Source: an uncultured Lachnospiraceae bacterium (GTDB lineage: Bacteria; Bacillota; Clostridia; Lachnospirales; Lachnospiraceae). Taken from it: a stretch of DNA of 64,000 bases. Both the position numbers and the translations under genes were made by a program. Below, in pieces: positions 1 through 11,500 of the stretch (within the stretch, counting starts at the first letter, position 1; each line of letters starts with the position of its first letter). The notes under the pieces are model-generated. The model saw only the letters and a list, made by a program, of their open reading frames with translations. It was not told where the DNA came from and made no database searches. Where the stretch lies: the NCBI GenBank assembly GCA_947625775.1, contig CANQPM010000002.1, positions 1-64,000 on the forward strand, written 5' to 3'.

Positions 1-72
1 AGATGTGCTCAGCTAAATGCTGCTGATAGGCCGAAAGCTTATCCTGGAGGCAGGAAGAGTAAGTATGGATAA
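1..72 (+). CDS. C-terminal end of an upstream CDS (partial, ...RCAQLNAADRPKAYPGGRKSKYG*)
   Basis: Frame 1 is open from base 1 to TAA at 70-72; identity unknown. Confidence 0.35.
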   Translation, partial: RCAQLNAADRPKAYPGGRKSKYG

Positions 73-304
73 AAAGGGTATAGGGAAGAGAATATATTGA
101 ATAGAGTAGACTGTATTCGGTTTTGAGGGAATAAGTCAATGATAATATGAAAGGAAATAATATCGTTGATAGCAGAAGATAATAAATGATAATATTTACA
201 AAGCGTTGTTGAGGGTTATGCCAAGCAATGCTTTTTTTGCTATAAAGCTGATTATTATTGTTGAGTTGCATATAAATTTTATAAGCGGAATGGAGGAGAT
301 TAAG

Positions 305-1750
305 ATGAGAATATTAGAGGGACTTGAGCCTGAGCGTGTGTTTTATTATTTTGAGGAGCTATGCAAAATACCGCATGGCTCGGGAAATTTAGATGGAATA
401 AGCAGGTATTTAGAGCAATTTGCCATAGATAAGGGGCTATATAATATAAGAGATAAGAGTAACAATATTATAATTATAAAGGAAGCCTCTAATGGATATG
501 AAGAAACTATGCCTATAATTTTGCAAGGGCATATGGATATGGTTGCGGTAAAGAAGGATGATTGTGATATAAATTTGGAGAAGGATCCGTTAAGGCTCAA
601 GGTAAGCGGTGATTATGTATATGCAGAAGGAACAAGCCTAGGCGGTGATGATGGAATTGCTGTAGCTTATATTTTGGCTGTTTTGGAGGACGACAGCATT
701 CCTCACCCGCGTATAGAGGCTGTTATTACAACTGATGAGGAAACTGGAATGGAGGGAGCAACGGCAATTGACTTGTCTATGTTAAAGGCAAGGCGCATGC
801 TTAACATTGATTCTGAGGAGGAGGGAGTACTTCTTACAAGCTGTGCAGGCGGCGTGAGAATTGATTCCCATATACCTGTCACAAGAGAGGAAAAGAAGGG
901 ACTATTTTTAAAGGTAGAGACAGGCGGTTTGCAGGGTGGTCATTCGGGCACGGAGATAAATAAGGAGCGCGGTAATGCAATAAAAATATTAGGTATGGCA
1001 TTGCAGCAGATATGCGAAGTAATACCTGTTCAATTAGTATCTGCAGCTGGAGGTGAAAAGGACAATGCTATTCCAAGAAGGGCAGAGGCATTGATTTGTA
1101 TATCAGAGGATTGCGAGCAGAAGTTTTATGATGAAATTTTGAAAATTGAAACTGATTTAAAAAATGAATATGCCTCGAAGGAAAAAAATATTTTTATTAA
1201 AGTGCAGAAGGAAAATATGACAGAAGTGTCAGTAATGGATAGAGAGAGTACCGCAAAAGTGCTAGATTTTTTGACGCTTTTTCCTAATGGTATTGTGGCA
1301 ATGAGCGCGGATATAGAGGGATTGGTTGAAACTTCTTTGAATTTGGGCGTGCTCGTTTTATCTGATACAGAGTTAATCGCAAGCTGTGCGATAAGAAGCT
1401 CTATAGAATCATCAAAACTAAAAGTTAAAAAACAGGTTGAAACTCTGGCAAGAGTCTTTGGAGGACGTACCAAGGCTTATGGTGATTACCCTGGCTGGCA
1501 GTTTGATCCTGACTCTAAGCTGAGGGCGCAGATGGTGGACATTTATAAAAGAATGTTTGGAGAAGATGTTCAGGTTGAAGCATTACACGCGGGACTGGAA
1601 TGTGGTATTATGATAGCAAAACTTCCAGGGTTGGATTGTGTGTCGTATGGACCTAATATTTATGATATCCATACAACAGAGGAAAAGCTTAGCATATCAT
1701 CTACGGAGAGAATGTGGAGATATCTGCTGGAGATTTTAAAGCAGAAGTGA
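305..1750 (+). CDS. pepD: Aminoacyl-histidine dipeptidase (PepD-like, M20 family); start likely at 305 rather than 206
   Basis: Motifs LQGHMDMVAVK, EGTSLGGDDGIAVAYILA, TDEETGMEGA, GGHSGTEI typical of PepD/M20C; ATG at 305 preceded by ggaggag. Confidence 0.9.
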   Translation: MRILEGLEPERVFYYFEELCKIPHGSGNLDGISRYLEQFAIDKGLYNIRDKSNNIIIIKEASNGYEETMPIILQGHMDMVAVKKDDCDINLEKDPLRLKVSGDYVYAEGTSLGGDDGIAVAYILAVLEDDSIPHPRIEAVITTDEETGMEGATAIDLSMLKARRMLNIDSEEEGVLLTSCAGGVRIDSHIPVTREEKKGLFLKVETGGLQGGHSGTEINKERGNAIKILGMALQQICEVIPVQLVSAAGGEKDNAIPRRAEALICISEDCEQKFYDEILKIETDLKNEYASKEKNIFIKVQKENMTEVSVMDRESTAKVLDFLTLFPNGIVAMSADIEGLVETSLNLGVLVLSDTELIASCAIRSSIESSKLKVKKQVETLARVFGGRTKAYGDYPGWQFDPDSKLRAQMVDIYKRMFGEDVQVEALHAGLECGIMIAKLPGLDCVSYGPNIYDIHTTEEKLSISSTERMWRYLLEILKQK

Positions 1751-1786
1751 TAATGAGCGGAATACAGCGCGGAAAGGGAGAAAATA

Positions 1787-2797
1787 ATGGCGGAGAACTT
1801 TAGAGAATTTAGGGCTGATAACTCGGCAGGAGGAGCAAGCTCAAACAATAACGGAAAAAAGACATATAAATTCAGCGGGCACATTGTAATATTGCCGATA
1901 ATTATTATAATCGTAGCATTGCTGTCGTATGAATCAGTGTATTCAATAGGTGAACAAGAGCAGGGAGTTGTTACAACTTTTGGGAAAGCAGGTAATGTAG
2001 TTACATCGGGACTGCATTTTAAAATCCCGTTTGTGCAGAGGGTTACAAAGGTGAATACGACGATTCTTGGCTTCCCAATCGGATACAGATCTTCGGAGAA
2101 TGAGGCTGAGTCACAGGAATCCGTATCAGAGGAATCGTTGATGATTACTTCGGATTTCAATTTTGTAAATGTTGATTTTTATGTGGAGTATAAGGTATCT
2201 GATCCGATAAAATATCTTTACAGCTCGCGCGAGCCGAGCGCAATACTGAAAAATATTTCGCAGGCATGCATAAGGAATATAATAAGCAATTACAATGTTG
2301 ATGATGTTATTACTACGGGAAAGAGCGAAATACAGGCTGCCATAAAGGAAATGATTACGCAGAAGCTTGAACAGCAGGATATTGGGCTGATGCTTGTAAA
2401 CATTTCAATGCAGGACGCGGAGCCGCCTACGCAGGAGGTTATAGAGGCGTTTAAGGCGGTTGAGACAGCTAAGCAGGGCAAGGAGACGGCTATAAACAAT
2501 GCCAATAAATACAGAAATGAAAAGCTGCCCGAGGCTAATGCGCAGGCGGACCAGATAGTTCAGGAGGCTGAGGCTGCTAAACAGGAGCGAATAAATGAGG
2601 CTACAGCGCAGCAGGTCAGATTTGAAAAGATGTATGAGGAGTATATAAAAAATCCGCTTGTCACAAAGCAGCGTATGTTTTATGAGGCGATGGAGGAGGT
2701 TCTCCCTGAGGTTGAGCTTATAATTGATGATGGGAGCGGCACGTTAAATAAGACGCTTTACTTAGATGAGCTGCAGTTGGAAAATATTACAAACTAG
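1787..2797 (+). CDS. hflK: HflK-like SPFH/prohibitin family membrane protein
   Basis: N-terminal TM, SPFH domain (GEQEQGVVTTFGKAGNVVTSGLHFKIPFVQRV), paired with HflC. Confidence 0.85.
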   Translation: MAENFREFRADNSAGGASSNNNGKKTYKFSGHIVILPIIIIIVALLSYESVYSIGEQEQGVVTTFGKAGNVVTSGLHFKIPFVQRVTKVNTTILGFPIGYRSSENEAESQESVSEESLMITSDFNFVNVDFYVEYKVSDPIKYLYSSREPSAILKNISQACIRNIISNYNVDDVITTGKSEIQAAIKEMITQKLEQQDIGLMLVNISMQDAEPPTQEVIEAFKAVETAKQGKETAINNANKYRNEKLPEANAQADQIVQEAEAAKQERINEATAQQVRFEKMYEEYIKNPLVTKQRMFYEAMEEVLPEVELIIDDGSGTLNKTLYLDELQLENITN

Positions 2798-2800
2798 CCA

Positions 2801-2851
2801 AAACATTAAGAAATTTTAAGGCAGCAAAAGACGCCGACTAAGAATACATTT
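2801..2851. repeat. Intergenic palindromic repeat, copy 1
   Basis: aaacattaagaaattttaaggcagcaaaagacgccgactaagaa closely matches 17901-17944. Confidence 0.6.
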
Positions 2852-2866
2852 GAATGGAGAAGTAAA

Positions 2867-3736
2867 ATGAAGAAAAATTTGGTTAAGATAGCAGGCGTGA
2901 TAATTGCGGCGGCTGTCGTGATTACTATTATCAATTCATTATTTATTATCAAAGAAAACCAATACGGACTGGTGCGTGAGTTTGGAAAGATTGAGAGAGT
3001 TATTTCTGAACCAGGGCTTTATTTTAAGATACCCTTTGTACAGGAGAGGGACACTGTGACAAAGGAGCTTATGCTTTATGATATTGCGAAGTCTGATGTA
3101 ATTACAAAGGACAAGAAATCAATGATAGTTGACAGCTTTGTGCTTTGGCGGGTGACTGAGCCGAGGGTTTTCGCGCAGACTTTGAATACCTCATCGTCAG
3201 GCGCTGAGGCGAGAATAAATGTGGCTGTATATAATGCGATTAAAAATGTGATAAGCAGCATGACGCAGACTGATATAATCGCGGCGAGGGGTCAGGAGCT
3301 TACTGATTTAATCGTGGCAAATCTTGACTCCATAAATCAGTATGGAATTGAGATAACGACAGTTGAGATTAAGCTTTTGGATTTGCCAGAGGATAATAAA
3401 GGCGCTGTCTTTGAACGAATGATTTCGGAGCGTGAAAATATCGCTGCCACATATACGGCGGAGGGAAATTCCGAGGCACAGGTGATAAGAAACTCTACGG
3501 ATAAGGAAACCGCCCTTCTTATTTCAGAGGCTCAGAAGGAGGCGGAAATATTAAAAGCCGAGGGTGAGGCGGAATATATGGAGATTATGGCTTCAGCTTA
3601 TAGCGATGAGATGCGCGCAGATTTTTACAGCTATACAAGGAGCCTTGATGCTGTCAAAAATTCAGTCGCGGGTGGAAACAAGACGATTATATTGGATAAA
3701 GATTCGCCCATTGCGCAGATTTTTTATCAGCAGTAA
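2867..3736 (+). CDS. hflC: HflC-like SPFH protein
   Basis: SPFH domain (IKENQYGLVREFGKIERVISEPGLYFKIPFVQ), adjacent to HflK. Confidence 0.85.
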   Translation: MKKNLVKIAGVIIAAAVVITIINSLFIIKENQYGLVREFGKIERVISEPGLYFKIPFVQERDTVTKELMLYDIAKSDVITKDKKSMIVDSFVLWRVTEPRVFAQTLNTSSSGAEARINVAVYNAIKNVISSMTQTDIIAARGQELTDLIVANLDSINQYGIEITTVEIKLLDLPEDNKGAVFERMISERENIAATYTAEGNSEAQVIRNSTDKETALLISEAQKEAEILKAEGEAEYMEIMASAYSDEMRADFYSYTRSLDAVKNSVAGGNKTIILDKDSPIAQIFYQQ

Positions 3737-3760
3737 TTTAGATATGGAAGCAATAAAAAA

Positions 3761-3798
3761 ACCTCAAATGAGAATCGTTGGAAATTCTCATTTGAGGT
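3761..3798. terminator. Bidirectional intrinsic terminator between convergent genes
   Basis: 15-bp perfect stem acctcaaatgagaat/attctcatttgaggt flanked by A-run. Confidence 0.8.
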
Positions 3799-3807
3799 AA
3801 AGGAAGA

Positions 3808-4023
3808 TTAGGCTTCGCTTGCTGTATCGCCAAGACGAGTGTAGAATAATATGAGGTACAGACCGCATATTCCTACAAGTGCGTAAATAATTCGTGATAA
3901 CCATGACATGCTTCCGAATACGGTTGCAACCAGGTTAAAATCGAAAAAGCCTATTAACCCCCAATTGACAGCGCCAATGATGGCAATTGTTAGTGCTAAA
4001 CAATCTAAAAACTTATTACGCAT
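3808..4023 (-). CDS. DUF378-family small membrane protein
   Basis: LALTIAIIGAVNWGLIGFFDFNLVATVFG motif; SD aggagg upstream on minus strand. Confidence 0.8.
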   Translation of the reverse strand: MRNKFLDCLALTIAIIGAVNWGLIGFFDFNLVATVFGSMSWLSRIIYALVGICGLYLILFYTRLGDTASEA

Positions 4024-4315
4024 AATTATCTCCTCCTTTGCAATAGTATGTGTATAGTTTGATAAAATATTCAGGAGGATATATTTTACAGTTTTGTTTT
4101 AGACATATTTGTCAACAAAGAGTATGAAAAATTAATCTTTTTGCAACTTTTTCATAAACTTTAGTTAAATAAATTGAAATATAAAGATTTATGTGGTATT
4201 CTAATGGTGTAATTACAGAAAAGCATTTTTCATAAATATAATGGAAACAATATGAGGAAAAATGCAGGGTTATAACAAGTTAAACAATTAAGAATAGTAA
4301 TAGGAGTGAAATACT

Positions 4316-4810
4316 ATGGCAAAAGCAAAAACAGTAGCAAAAAAAGTTGAGAAGAAAGCAGCGGCAAAGACAATAAGCGCTGTGAAGGCGCCAGCGCCTG
4401 TAAAGACCGAGGAGGCGCCTAAGAGCGTTGAGGAGGTTAAGCCTGCTGACGCAGTTAAGGAAGCGGCAAAGCCTGTTGAAGCTGATAAGGCAGCTGCAGC
4501 GGAAAAGCCCGTAAAGGCGGCTGAGGAGAAGGCGGTAAAAGCAGCAAAGCCCGCAAAGCCTGCAAAGGCAGCTGCGGAGAAGACAACAAGGGCGAAAGCG
4601 GCAAAGGCTTCTTCAGAGAAGATTGTTTTACAGGTAAACGGCAGGGCTGATTTATCTATGGACAGTCTTGTTGAAAAGGTAAAGGCAGCTTACGCGGCTG
4701 AAGGACATTCTGTTGATTCAATTAAGGACATTGAGGTATATATAAAGCTTGATGAGAATATGGCTTATTATGTAATCGACGGATACGCATCAGGAACCAG
4801 CTTATACTAA
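4316..4810 (+). CDS. Ala/Lys/Pro-rich N-terminus with small conserved C-terminal domain (DUF6465-like)
   Basis: Low-complexity AKP N-terminus; C-terminus IVLQVNGRADLSMDSLVEKVKAAY...YYVIDGYASGTSLY. Confidence 0.6.
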   Translation: MAKAKTVAKKVEKKAAAKTISAVKAPAPVKTEEAPKSVEEVKPADAVKEAAKPVEADKAAAAEKPVKAAEEKAVKAAKPAKPAKAAAEKTTRAKAAKASSEKIVLQVNGRADLSMDSLVEKVKAAYAAEGHSVDSIKDIEVYIKLDENMAYYVIDGYASGTSLY

Positions 4811-4831
4811 TAAGGCTAAAGGGTTGAAGAT

Positions 4832-4865
4832 GCCCCGACCAGAATTATAAAAATCTGTTCGGGGC
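4832..4865 (+). terminator. Intrinsic terminator
   Basis: gccccga...tcggggc hairpin followed by tattttaataatt. Confidence 0.65.
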
Positions 4866-4876
4866 TATTTTAATAA

Positions 4877-5080
4877 TTATTTACAGACATCGTGTGAAAA
4901 TACAAGATTAAGACTATTGCGTTCTTCGGCAGAAAGATTTGTGAATTGATTTAAAATTATCATAGTATCATTTCCTTTCGCGTCGCATAACAAATATATA
5001 ATGTCTGTCAGCTGTGCGATTATGTCTTTCATGCGCATATTGTCTATTTTCACTGTTTTGCTTGCATTTTTGGTACTCAT
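4877..5080 (-). CDS. Small hypothetical protein (67 aa)
   Basis: ORF with upstream aaagga; no recognised family. Confidence 0.45.
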   Translation of the reverse strand: MSTKNASKTVKIDNMRMKDIIAQLTDIIYLLCDAKGNDTMIILNQFTNLSAEERNSLNLVFSHDVCK

Positions 5081-5162
5081 ATAAATCCTTTCTATGTATG
5101 TATATGTATGTATTTTTGCATTAACAACCTAGCTATTATATCACATAAGATAAAGTCTGTGC

Positions 5163-6938
5163 ATGAAGAATAGTCCTGAATCAATACAGAATAAGGACAC
5201 AGGCGTTAATATGCGGCAATTAAATGATAAAAAATATAAAATTGAAAGGCTGGCTGGCAATATGGATACTACTAATACGGCTAATAAAAGATCTGTGTAT
5301 ATTGTAGGGCATAAAAATCCCGATACGGACTCTATATGCTCAGCAATTGCTTACGCTTATCTGAAAAACAAATGCAACGACGGCTGTCTGTATATTCCTG
5401 CGAGGGCGGGGCAGATAAATCAGGAGACACAGTATGTGCTTAATGCGTTCCGCACGGGGGCTCCGATGTATCTTCACGACGTTATGACTGATGTGCGCGA
5501 TATAGATATGAATGAGGTGCAGGGAGTCACTGACGACATATCGCTTTCAAAGGCGTGGCATTTGATGCGCGACCGAGGTGATGTTACGCTACCTGTTATT
5601 GACGGCGGTAAGCTTACGGGTATCATTACTATCGGCGACATAGCAAATGCTTATATGGACGTTTACGATAACTGTATTTTGTCTACGGCAAAGACTTCTT
5701 ATAGGAATATTCTTGAAACGCTTGATGCTAAGATGATAGTAGGCGATGAGAGCGGATATTTTGACAGCGGGGAAGTGGTGATCGCGACGGCGAACCCTGA
5801 CGTGCTCGAGGATTATATACACAACGGTGATATGGTTATTTTGGGCAACCGCTATGAGACGCAGCTCTGTGCCATAGAGATGGGCGCGGCGTGCGTTGTC
5901 GTCACTATGGGCGCTAAGGTTTCAAAGACGATACAGATATTTGCGAGGGAGCACAATTGCATTATTATAAATACGCCGTATGACACGTTTACCGTGGCGA
6001 GGCTTATAAACCAGAGTATGCCAATCGGCTTTTTCATGAAAAAGGAAAAGCTTGCGACTTTCAGGATTACCGACAAGACGGAGGATATACGTGCTATCAT
6101 GAAAAAGAAGCGCCACCATGATTTTCCAGTGCTTGACGAGGAGGACAATTATGTCGGAATGATTTCCAGACGTAATTTGATGAATTTGAGGAAAAAGAGC
6201 CTGATTTTGGTAGACCACAATGAGCTTTCTCAGACTGTTGACGGCATTGAGTTTGCCGATATTCTGGAGATAGTGGATCACCATAGGATAGGCACTCTTG
6301 AGACTGTGTCGCCTGTGTATTTCCGCAATCAGCCGCTTGGCTGTACGGCTACGATTATTTATCAGATGTATCAGGAGAGGGGCGTGGAGATACCCCAGAA
6401 TATAGCGGGGCTTATGATGTCGGCAATTCTTTCGGATACGCTTATGTTCCATTCGCCTACTGTCACTGACGTTGACAAGGACGCTGCGAAAAAGCTTGCT
6501 GAGATATGCGGGGTTGAGATTGAGGAATTTGCGATTGATATGTTTGGCGCGGGGAGCAATCTGAGCGATAAAGACGCGGATAAGATTTTTGAGCAGGATT
6601 ATAAGACGTTTTCAGTGAACGGCTTTAATTTCGGCGTGGGGCAGATTAATTCGATGAACAGCATTGAGCTTGATGAGATTAAGGAAAAAATCGTGCCTTA
6701 TATAAAGGAGCAGCTGCCAAGTCTTTCTGTGGATATGTGTTTCTTTATGCTGACGAATATTGTGTATGAGAAGACGGAGCTTTTGTGCTTTGGGGAGAGG
6801 GCGCAGGAGCTTGTGCGCGAGGCGTTCAGGCTTCCAAAGTCTATGAATAAGTTTGAGCTTAAAAATCTTGTTTCGAGGAAAAAGCAGCTTATACCAGCGT
6901 TTGTTTCTGTTTTGCAGCAGTGGGAGGCGGAGACATAA
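5163..6938 (+). CDS. ppaC: Putative manganese-dependent inorganic diphosphatase with CBS/DRTGG regulatory insert (DHH family); true start may be 5262
   Basis: VGHKNPDTDSICSAIAYAYL, ILVDHNELSQ, EIVDHHRIG, SDTLMFHSPT motifs; CBS motifs between. Confidence 0.9.
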   Translation: MKNSPESIQNKDTGVNMRQLNDKKYKIERLAGNMDTTNTANKRSVYIVGHKNPDTDSICSAIAYAYLKNKCNDGCLYIPARAGQINQETQYVLNAFRTGAPMYLHDVMTDVRDIDMNEVQGVTDDISLSKAWHLMRDRGDVTLPVIDGGKLTGIITIGDIANAYMDVYDNCILSTAKTSYRNILETLDAKMIVGDESGYFDSGEVVIATANPDVLEDYIHNGDMVILGNRYETQLCAIEMGAACVVVTMGAKVSKTIQIFAREHNCIIINTPYDTFTVARLINQSMPIGFFMKKEKLATFRITDKTEDIRAIMKKKRHHDFPVLDEEDNYVGMISRRNLMNLRKKSLILVDHNELSQTVDGIEFADILEIVDHHRIGTLETVSPVYFRNQPLGCTATIIYQMYQERGVEIPQNIAGLMMSAILSDTLMFHSPTVTDVDKDAAKKLAEICGVEIEEFAIDMFGAGSNLSDKDADKIFEQDYKTFSVNGFNFGVGQINSMNSIELDEIKEKIVPYIKEQLPSLSVDMCFFMLTNIVYEKTELLCFGERAQELVREAFRLPKSMNKFELKNLVSRKKQLIPAFVSVLQQWEAET

Positions 6939-7023
6939 CTGTGCGGCAGGTTAAAAGTATCGCTGACGGCGGTACTTTTTCTCTGAAAAAATGCTTAAAA
7001 GCTAAAATAGGAGGATATAGGTT

Positions 7024-7251
7024 ATGGTGGATTTTTCAGTTATGATGAAGATTAAGGGGGCTTGGGATAATTTTACAAAAAATCACCCTAAGTTTATGCC
7101 CTTTATGCAGGCGGTGGGGCGCGACGCTATAGGCGACGGGACTATTATAGAGGTGAAGGTGGTCAGCCCTGACGGAAAGGAATATAATACCAATATGAAG
7201 CTTACGCAGAGCGACTTGGATTTGTTTGCGCAGATTCGGGGGATATATTAA
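7024..7251 (+). CDS. Small conserved hypothetical protein
   Basis: ORF with aggagg upstream; 75 aa. Confidence 0.6.
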   Translation: MVDFSVMMKIKGAWDNFTKNHPKFMPFMQAVGRDAIGDGTIIEVKVVSPDGKEYNTNMKLTQSDLDLFAQIRGIY

Positions 7252-7335
7252 TTCAAGGCTTGATATATTGTATGGGCGTATGATATAATTAATTAATTTG
7301 TGCGAATTTATGTGGAGAGTTTCGGGAGGGCTGCT

Positions 7336-8529
7336 ATGAGGGCATTTTTGATATTGGAGGACGGCACTGTGTTTGAGGGGACTCATATCGGGGCTGACAG
7401 GGAAGTGATTAGCGAGATAGTTTTTAATACGTCTATGGCGGGGTATCTGGAGGTTTTGACGGATCCCTCTTATGCGGGGCAGGCTGTGTGTATGACTTAT
7501 CCTTTGATAGGAAATTATGGCATTTGCAGGGACGATATGGAGTCTGCAAAGCCTTGGTGTGATGGTTTTATAGTGAGGGAGCTGTCGAGAAATTACAGTA
7601 ATTTCAGGGCGGATTATTCTATACAGCAGTTTTTGGTGGAGAATGGCGTCGCTGGGATTGCGGGGATTGATACTAGGGCGCTTACCAAGATACTTCGCGA
7701 AAAAGGGACAATGAACGGAATGATTACCACAAATGAAAATTATTCGCTTGATGAGGTTATTCCTAAGCTGAAAGCGTACACGACAGGCAAGGTGGTGGAA
7801 AAAGTCACCTGCAAGGAAAAGTATCAGCTAAAAGGTTCAAAGAGTCTTGATGAGAACGGCGCTTTGTCGGGGAGCGCGAAATTTTCGGAGACGGATTATA
7901 AGGCGGGAAAGCGTGAGATGAAGCCGTCGCTTGTAAAAAAGCTCAATGGAGCGGGGAAAAAGGTTGCACTTCTTGACCTTGGGACTAAGGGCAATATCGC
8001 TTACTCGCTTAAAATAAGGGGCTGTGACGTGACGGTTTATCCTGCTGTTACGAGCGCGGAGGAAATCATTGCCGATGCGCCCGATGGGATCATGCTTTCA
8101 AACGGTCCTGGAGATCCGAAGGAGTGTGCGTCAATAATTAAAGAGATTAAAAAGCTTTATGATTCCGATATACCTATATTTGCAATCTGTCTGGGGCATC
8201 AGCTTATGGCGCTGGCGACGGGGGCTGATACATATAAGATGAAGTACGGGCATAGGGGGGGCAATCACCCTGTAAAGGATCTGGCGACTGGGAGAGTGTA
8301 TATTTCATCTCAAAACCACGGATATGTGGTTGATATGGACAAGCTTGATCCGAAGGTTGCCACGCCTGCGTTTATCAACGTGAATGACGGCACTAATGAG
8401 GGGCTAAACTATACGGGGAAAAATATTTTCACCGTGCAGTTTCACCCCGAGGCGTGCTGCGGACCGCAGGATTCGGGATATTTGTTTGACAGATTTATTG
8501 AGATGATGGAGGTGCGCGGTAATGCCTAA
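7336..8529 (+). CDS. carA: Carbamoyl-phosphate synthase small subunit (start likely 7336)
   Basis: GATase motif FAICLGHQLMALA; HGYVVD; FHPEACCGPQDS; followed by carB. Confidence 0.95.
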   Translation: MRAFLILEDGTVFEGTHIGADREVISEIVFNTSMAGYLEVLTDPSYAGQAVCMTYPLIGNYGICRDDMESAKPWCDGFIVRELSRNYSNFRADYSIQQFLVENGVAGIAGIDTRALTKILREKGTMNGMITTNENYSLDEVIPKLKAYTTGKVVEKVTCKEKYQLKGSKSLDENGALSGSAKFSETDYKAGKREMKPSLVKKLNGAGKKVALLDLGTKGNIAYSLKIRGCDVTVYPAVTSAEEIIADAPDGIMLSNGPGDPKECASIIKEIKKLYDSDIPIFAICLGHQLMALATGADTYKMKYGHRGGNHPVKDLATGRVYISSQNHGYVVDMDKLDPKVATPAFINVNDGTNEGLNYTGKNIFTVQFHPEACCGPQDSGYLFDRFIEMMEVRGNA

Positions 8530-11500
8530 AAATCCTAATGTAAAAAAAGTAATGGTTATAGGCTCAGGTCCTATAGTGATCGGACAGGCGGCGGAGTTTG
8601 ACTATGCGGGCACTCAGGCGTGCCGTTCGCTCAAAGAGGAAGGCATTGAGGTAGTGCTTGTCAACTCTAATCCCGCGACGATAATGACGGACAGGGATAT
8701 TGCGGATAAGGTGTACATAGAGCCGCTTACGGTCAAGGTTTTGGAGCAGATTATCGAGAAGGAAAAGCCTGATTCGATTTTACCGACGCTTGGCGGACAG
8801 GCGGGGCTTAACCTTGGAATGGAGCTTGAGGAGAGCGGTTTTCTTGCCTCGCATAATGTAAAGCTTTTGGGCACTACCGCGGCTACTATCAAAAAGGCTG
8901 AGGACAGGCAGGAATTTAAGGACACGATGGAAAAAATCGGAGAGCCCTGCGCGGCGTCTCTTGTGGTTGAAAATGTTGACGATGGTGTCGCTTTTACAAA
9001 TACTATTGGCTATCCTGTGGTGCTGCGCCCTGCTTATACGCTTGGCGGGAGCGGCGGCGGTATAGCCCACAATCAGGTGGAGCTTGAGGAAATCCTTGAA
9101 AACGGTCTGCGTCTTTCGCGTGTCGGGCAGGTATTGGTGGAGAGGTGTATTGCGGGCTGGAAAGAGATTGAGTATGAGGTAATGCGCGACAGCGCGGGCA
9201 ACTGCATTACAGTCTGCAACATGGAAAATATCGATCCTGTAGGCGTGCATACGGGCGACAGCATAGTAGTTGCGCCTTCGCAGACTTTGAGTGACAAGGA
9301 ATACCAGATGCTCAGGACTTCGGCGCTCAATATCATATCGGAGCTTAACATTACGGGAGGCTGCAATGTGCAGTTTGCGCTTCACCCGACGAGCTTTGAA
9401 TACTGTGTTATCGAGGTAAATCCGCGCGTCAGCCGTTCGTCTGCGCTTGCGTCAAAGGCGACAGGGTATCCGATTGCCAAGGTGGCGGCGAAAATCGCGC
9501 TTGGCTATACGCTTGATGAGATTAAAAATGCGATTACGGGAAAGACTTATGCCAGCTTTGAGCCGACGCTCGACTATTGCGTAGTCAAGATGCCGCGCCT
9601 TCCGTTTGACAAGTTTATTACTGCAAAGAGGACGCTCACTACGCAGATGAAAGCGACGGGCGAAGTGATGAGCATATGCACTAATTTTGAAGGCGCGCTC
9701 ATGAAGGCTATCCGTTCGCTCGAGCAGCATGTTGACTGTCTTAGAAGCTATGATTTTACGGAGCTTGATGATAAGGCGCTTTTGAAGCGCATGGATAGGG
9801 TTGACGACCAGAGGATTTATGTAATTGCGGAGGCGCTGCGCCGCGGCATTGATTACAATACTATTTATGATAAGACGAAAATAGACAAATGGTTTATTGA
9901 CAAGCTTGCCATAATTGTGGAGATGGAGCATAGGCTGGAAAGCGAGGAGCTTACCGTGGAACTTTTAAAGGAGGCAAAGCGGATTGAGTTTCCCGACAAT
10001 GTGATTGCAAGGCTCTCAGGCAAAAGCGAGGGCGAAATCAAGGATATGCGCTACAAAAACAACATTGTGGCGGTGTTTAAGATGGTTGATACCTGTGCGG
10101 CAGAATTTGAGGCGTCTACGCCGTATTACTATTCATGCTTTGACGGCGAGAATGAGGCTGTGGAGACAAATCCGCCTAAAAAAGTGCTGGTGCTTGGTTC
10201 TGGACCTATCCGCATAGGGCAGGGCATTGAATTTGACTATTGCTCTGTTCACGCGACATGGGCGTTTGCAAAGGCGGGTTATGAGACAATAATAATAAAT
10301 AACAATCCTGAAACTGTGAGTACGGATTTTGACATTGCGGACAAGCTTTATTTTGAGCCGCTTACGCCTGAAGATGTTGAGAATATTGTAAACATCGAAA
10401 AGCCTGACGGGGCTGTGGTGCAGTTTGGCGGGCAGACGGCAATTAAGCTTACGGAGAGCCTTATGAAAATGGGAGTGCCTATCCTTGGCACAAAGGCGGA
10501 GGACGTTGACGCGGCGGAGGACAGGGAGCTTTTTGACAAAATACTTGAAGAAACGAAGATACCGCGTGCGGCAGGCGGCACTGTGTACACGGCGGAGGAA
10601 GCAAAGGAGGTTGCAAACAGGCTTGGCTATCCCGTGCTTGTGCGTCCTTCATATGTGCTTGGCGGACAGGGTATGCAGATAGCCATTTCCGATGAGGAAA
10701 TTGAGGAATTTATGGAGATTATCAACCGCATCGCGCAGGATCACCCGATTTTGGTTGACAAATATCTGCAGGGCAAGGAGCTTGAAGTTGACGCTGTGTG
10801 TGACGGTACGGATATTCTCATACCAGGAATTATGGAGCATATAGAGAGGACAGGCGTTCATTCGGGCGATTCCATTTCGGTATATCCTGCGCATACTATC
10901 AGCGTTAAGGTAAAGGAGACTATCGCGGAATATACAAGGCGGCTTGCCAAGGCTTTGCATGTAAAGGGACTGATAAATATTCAGTTTATCGCTGTGGGCG
11001 ACGAGGTCTTTGTGATTGAGGTCAACCCGCGTTCGTCAAGGACTGTGCCGTATATAAGCAAGGTTACGGGAATACCTATTGTGGACTTGGCGACGGAGGT
11101 TATTATCGGCAAGACGATACGTGAGCTTGGCTATGAGCCTGGACTGCAGAAGGAAGCGGGCTATGTCGCAATCAAGATGCCTGTGTTCTCATTTGAAAAG
11201 ATAAGGGGCGCGGAGATTAGCCTTGGTCCTGAGATGAAATCCACGGGCGAGTGCCTTGGCATTGCAAAGACATTTAATGAGGCGCTTTACAAGGCGTTTT
11301 TGGGCGCGGGAATAGATTTGCCTAAGCATAAGCAGATGATTATTACAGTGAAAGATGCTGACAAGGGCGAGGCTATCGAGATAGGAAGGCGTTTTGAAAA
11401 GCTTGGATATACTATCTATGCGACGAGGAGTACGGCGAAGGCGCTTAATGACGCGGGCGTCAAGGCGAGAAAGGTTAATAAGATTCATCAGGAGTCGCCT

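Noticed and set aside
5088-5115. tatg/tgta microsatellite-like tract upstream of the 67-aa minus-strand gene
   Set aside because: Short and imperfect; not convincing as a regulatory or phase-variable tract.
8255-8261. G7 run in carA (catagggggggcaat)
   Set aside because: Encodes conserved HRGGNHP in an essential enzyme; slippage unlikely to be adaptive, so not listed as a contingency locus.
8780-9385. Long minus-strand ORFs inside carB (also 9452-9931 and others)
   Set aside because: Fully antisense to an unmistakable carB; coincidental open frames.
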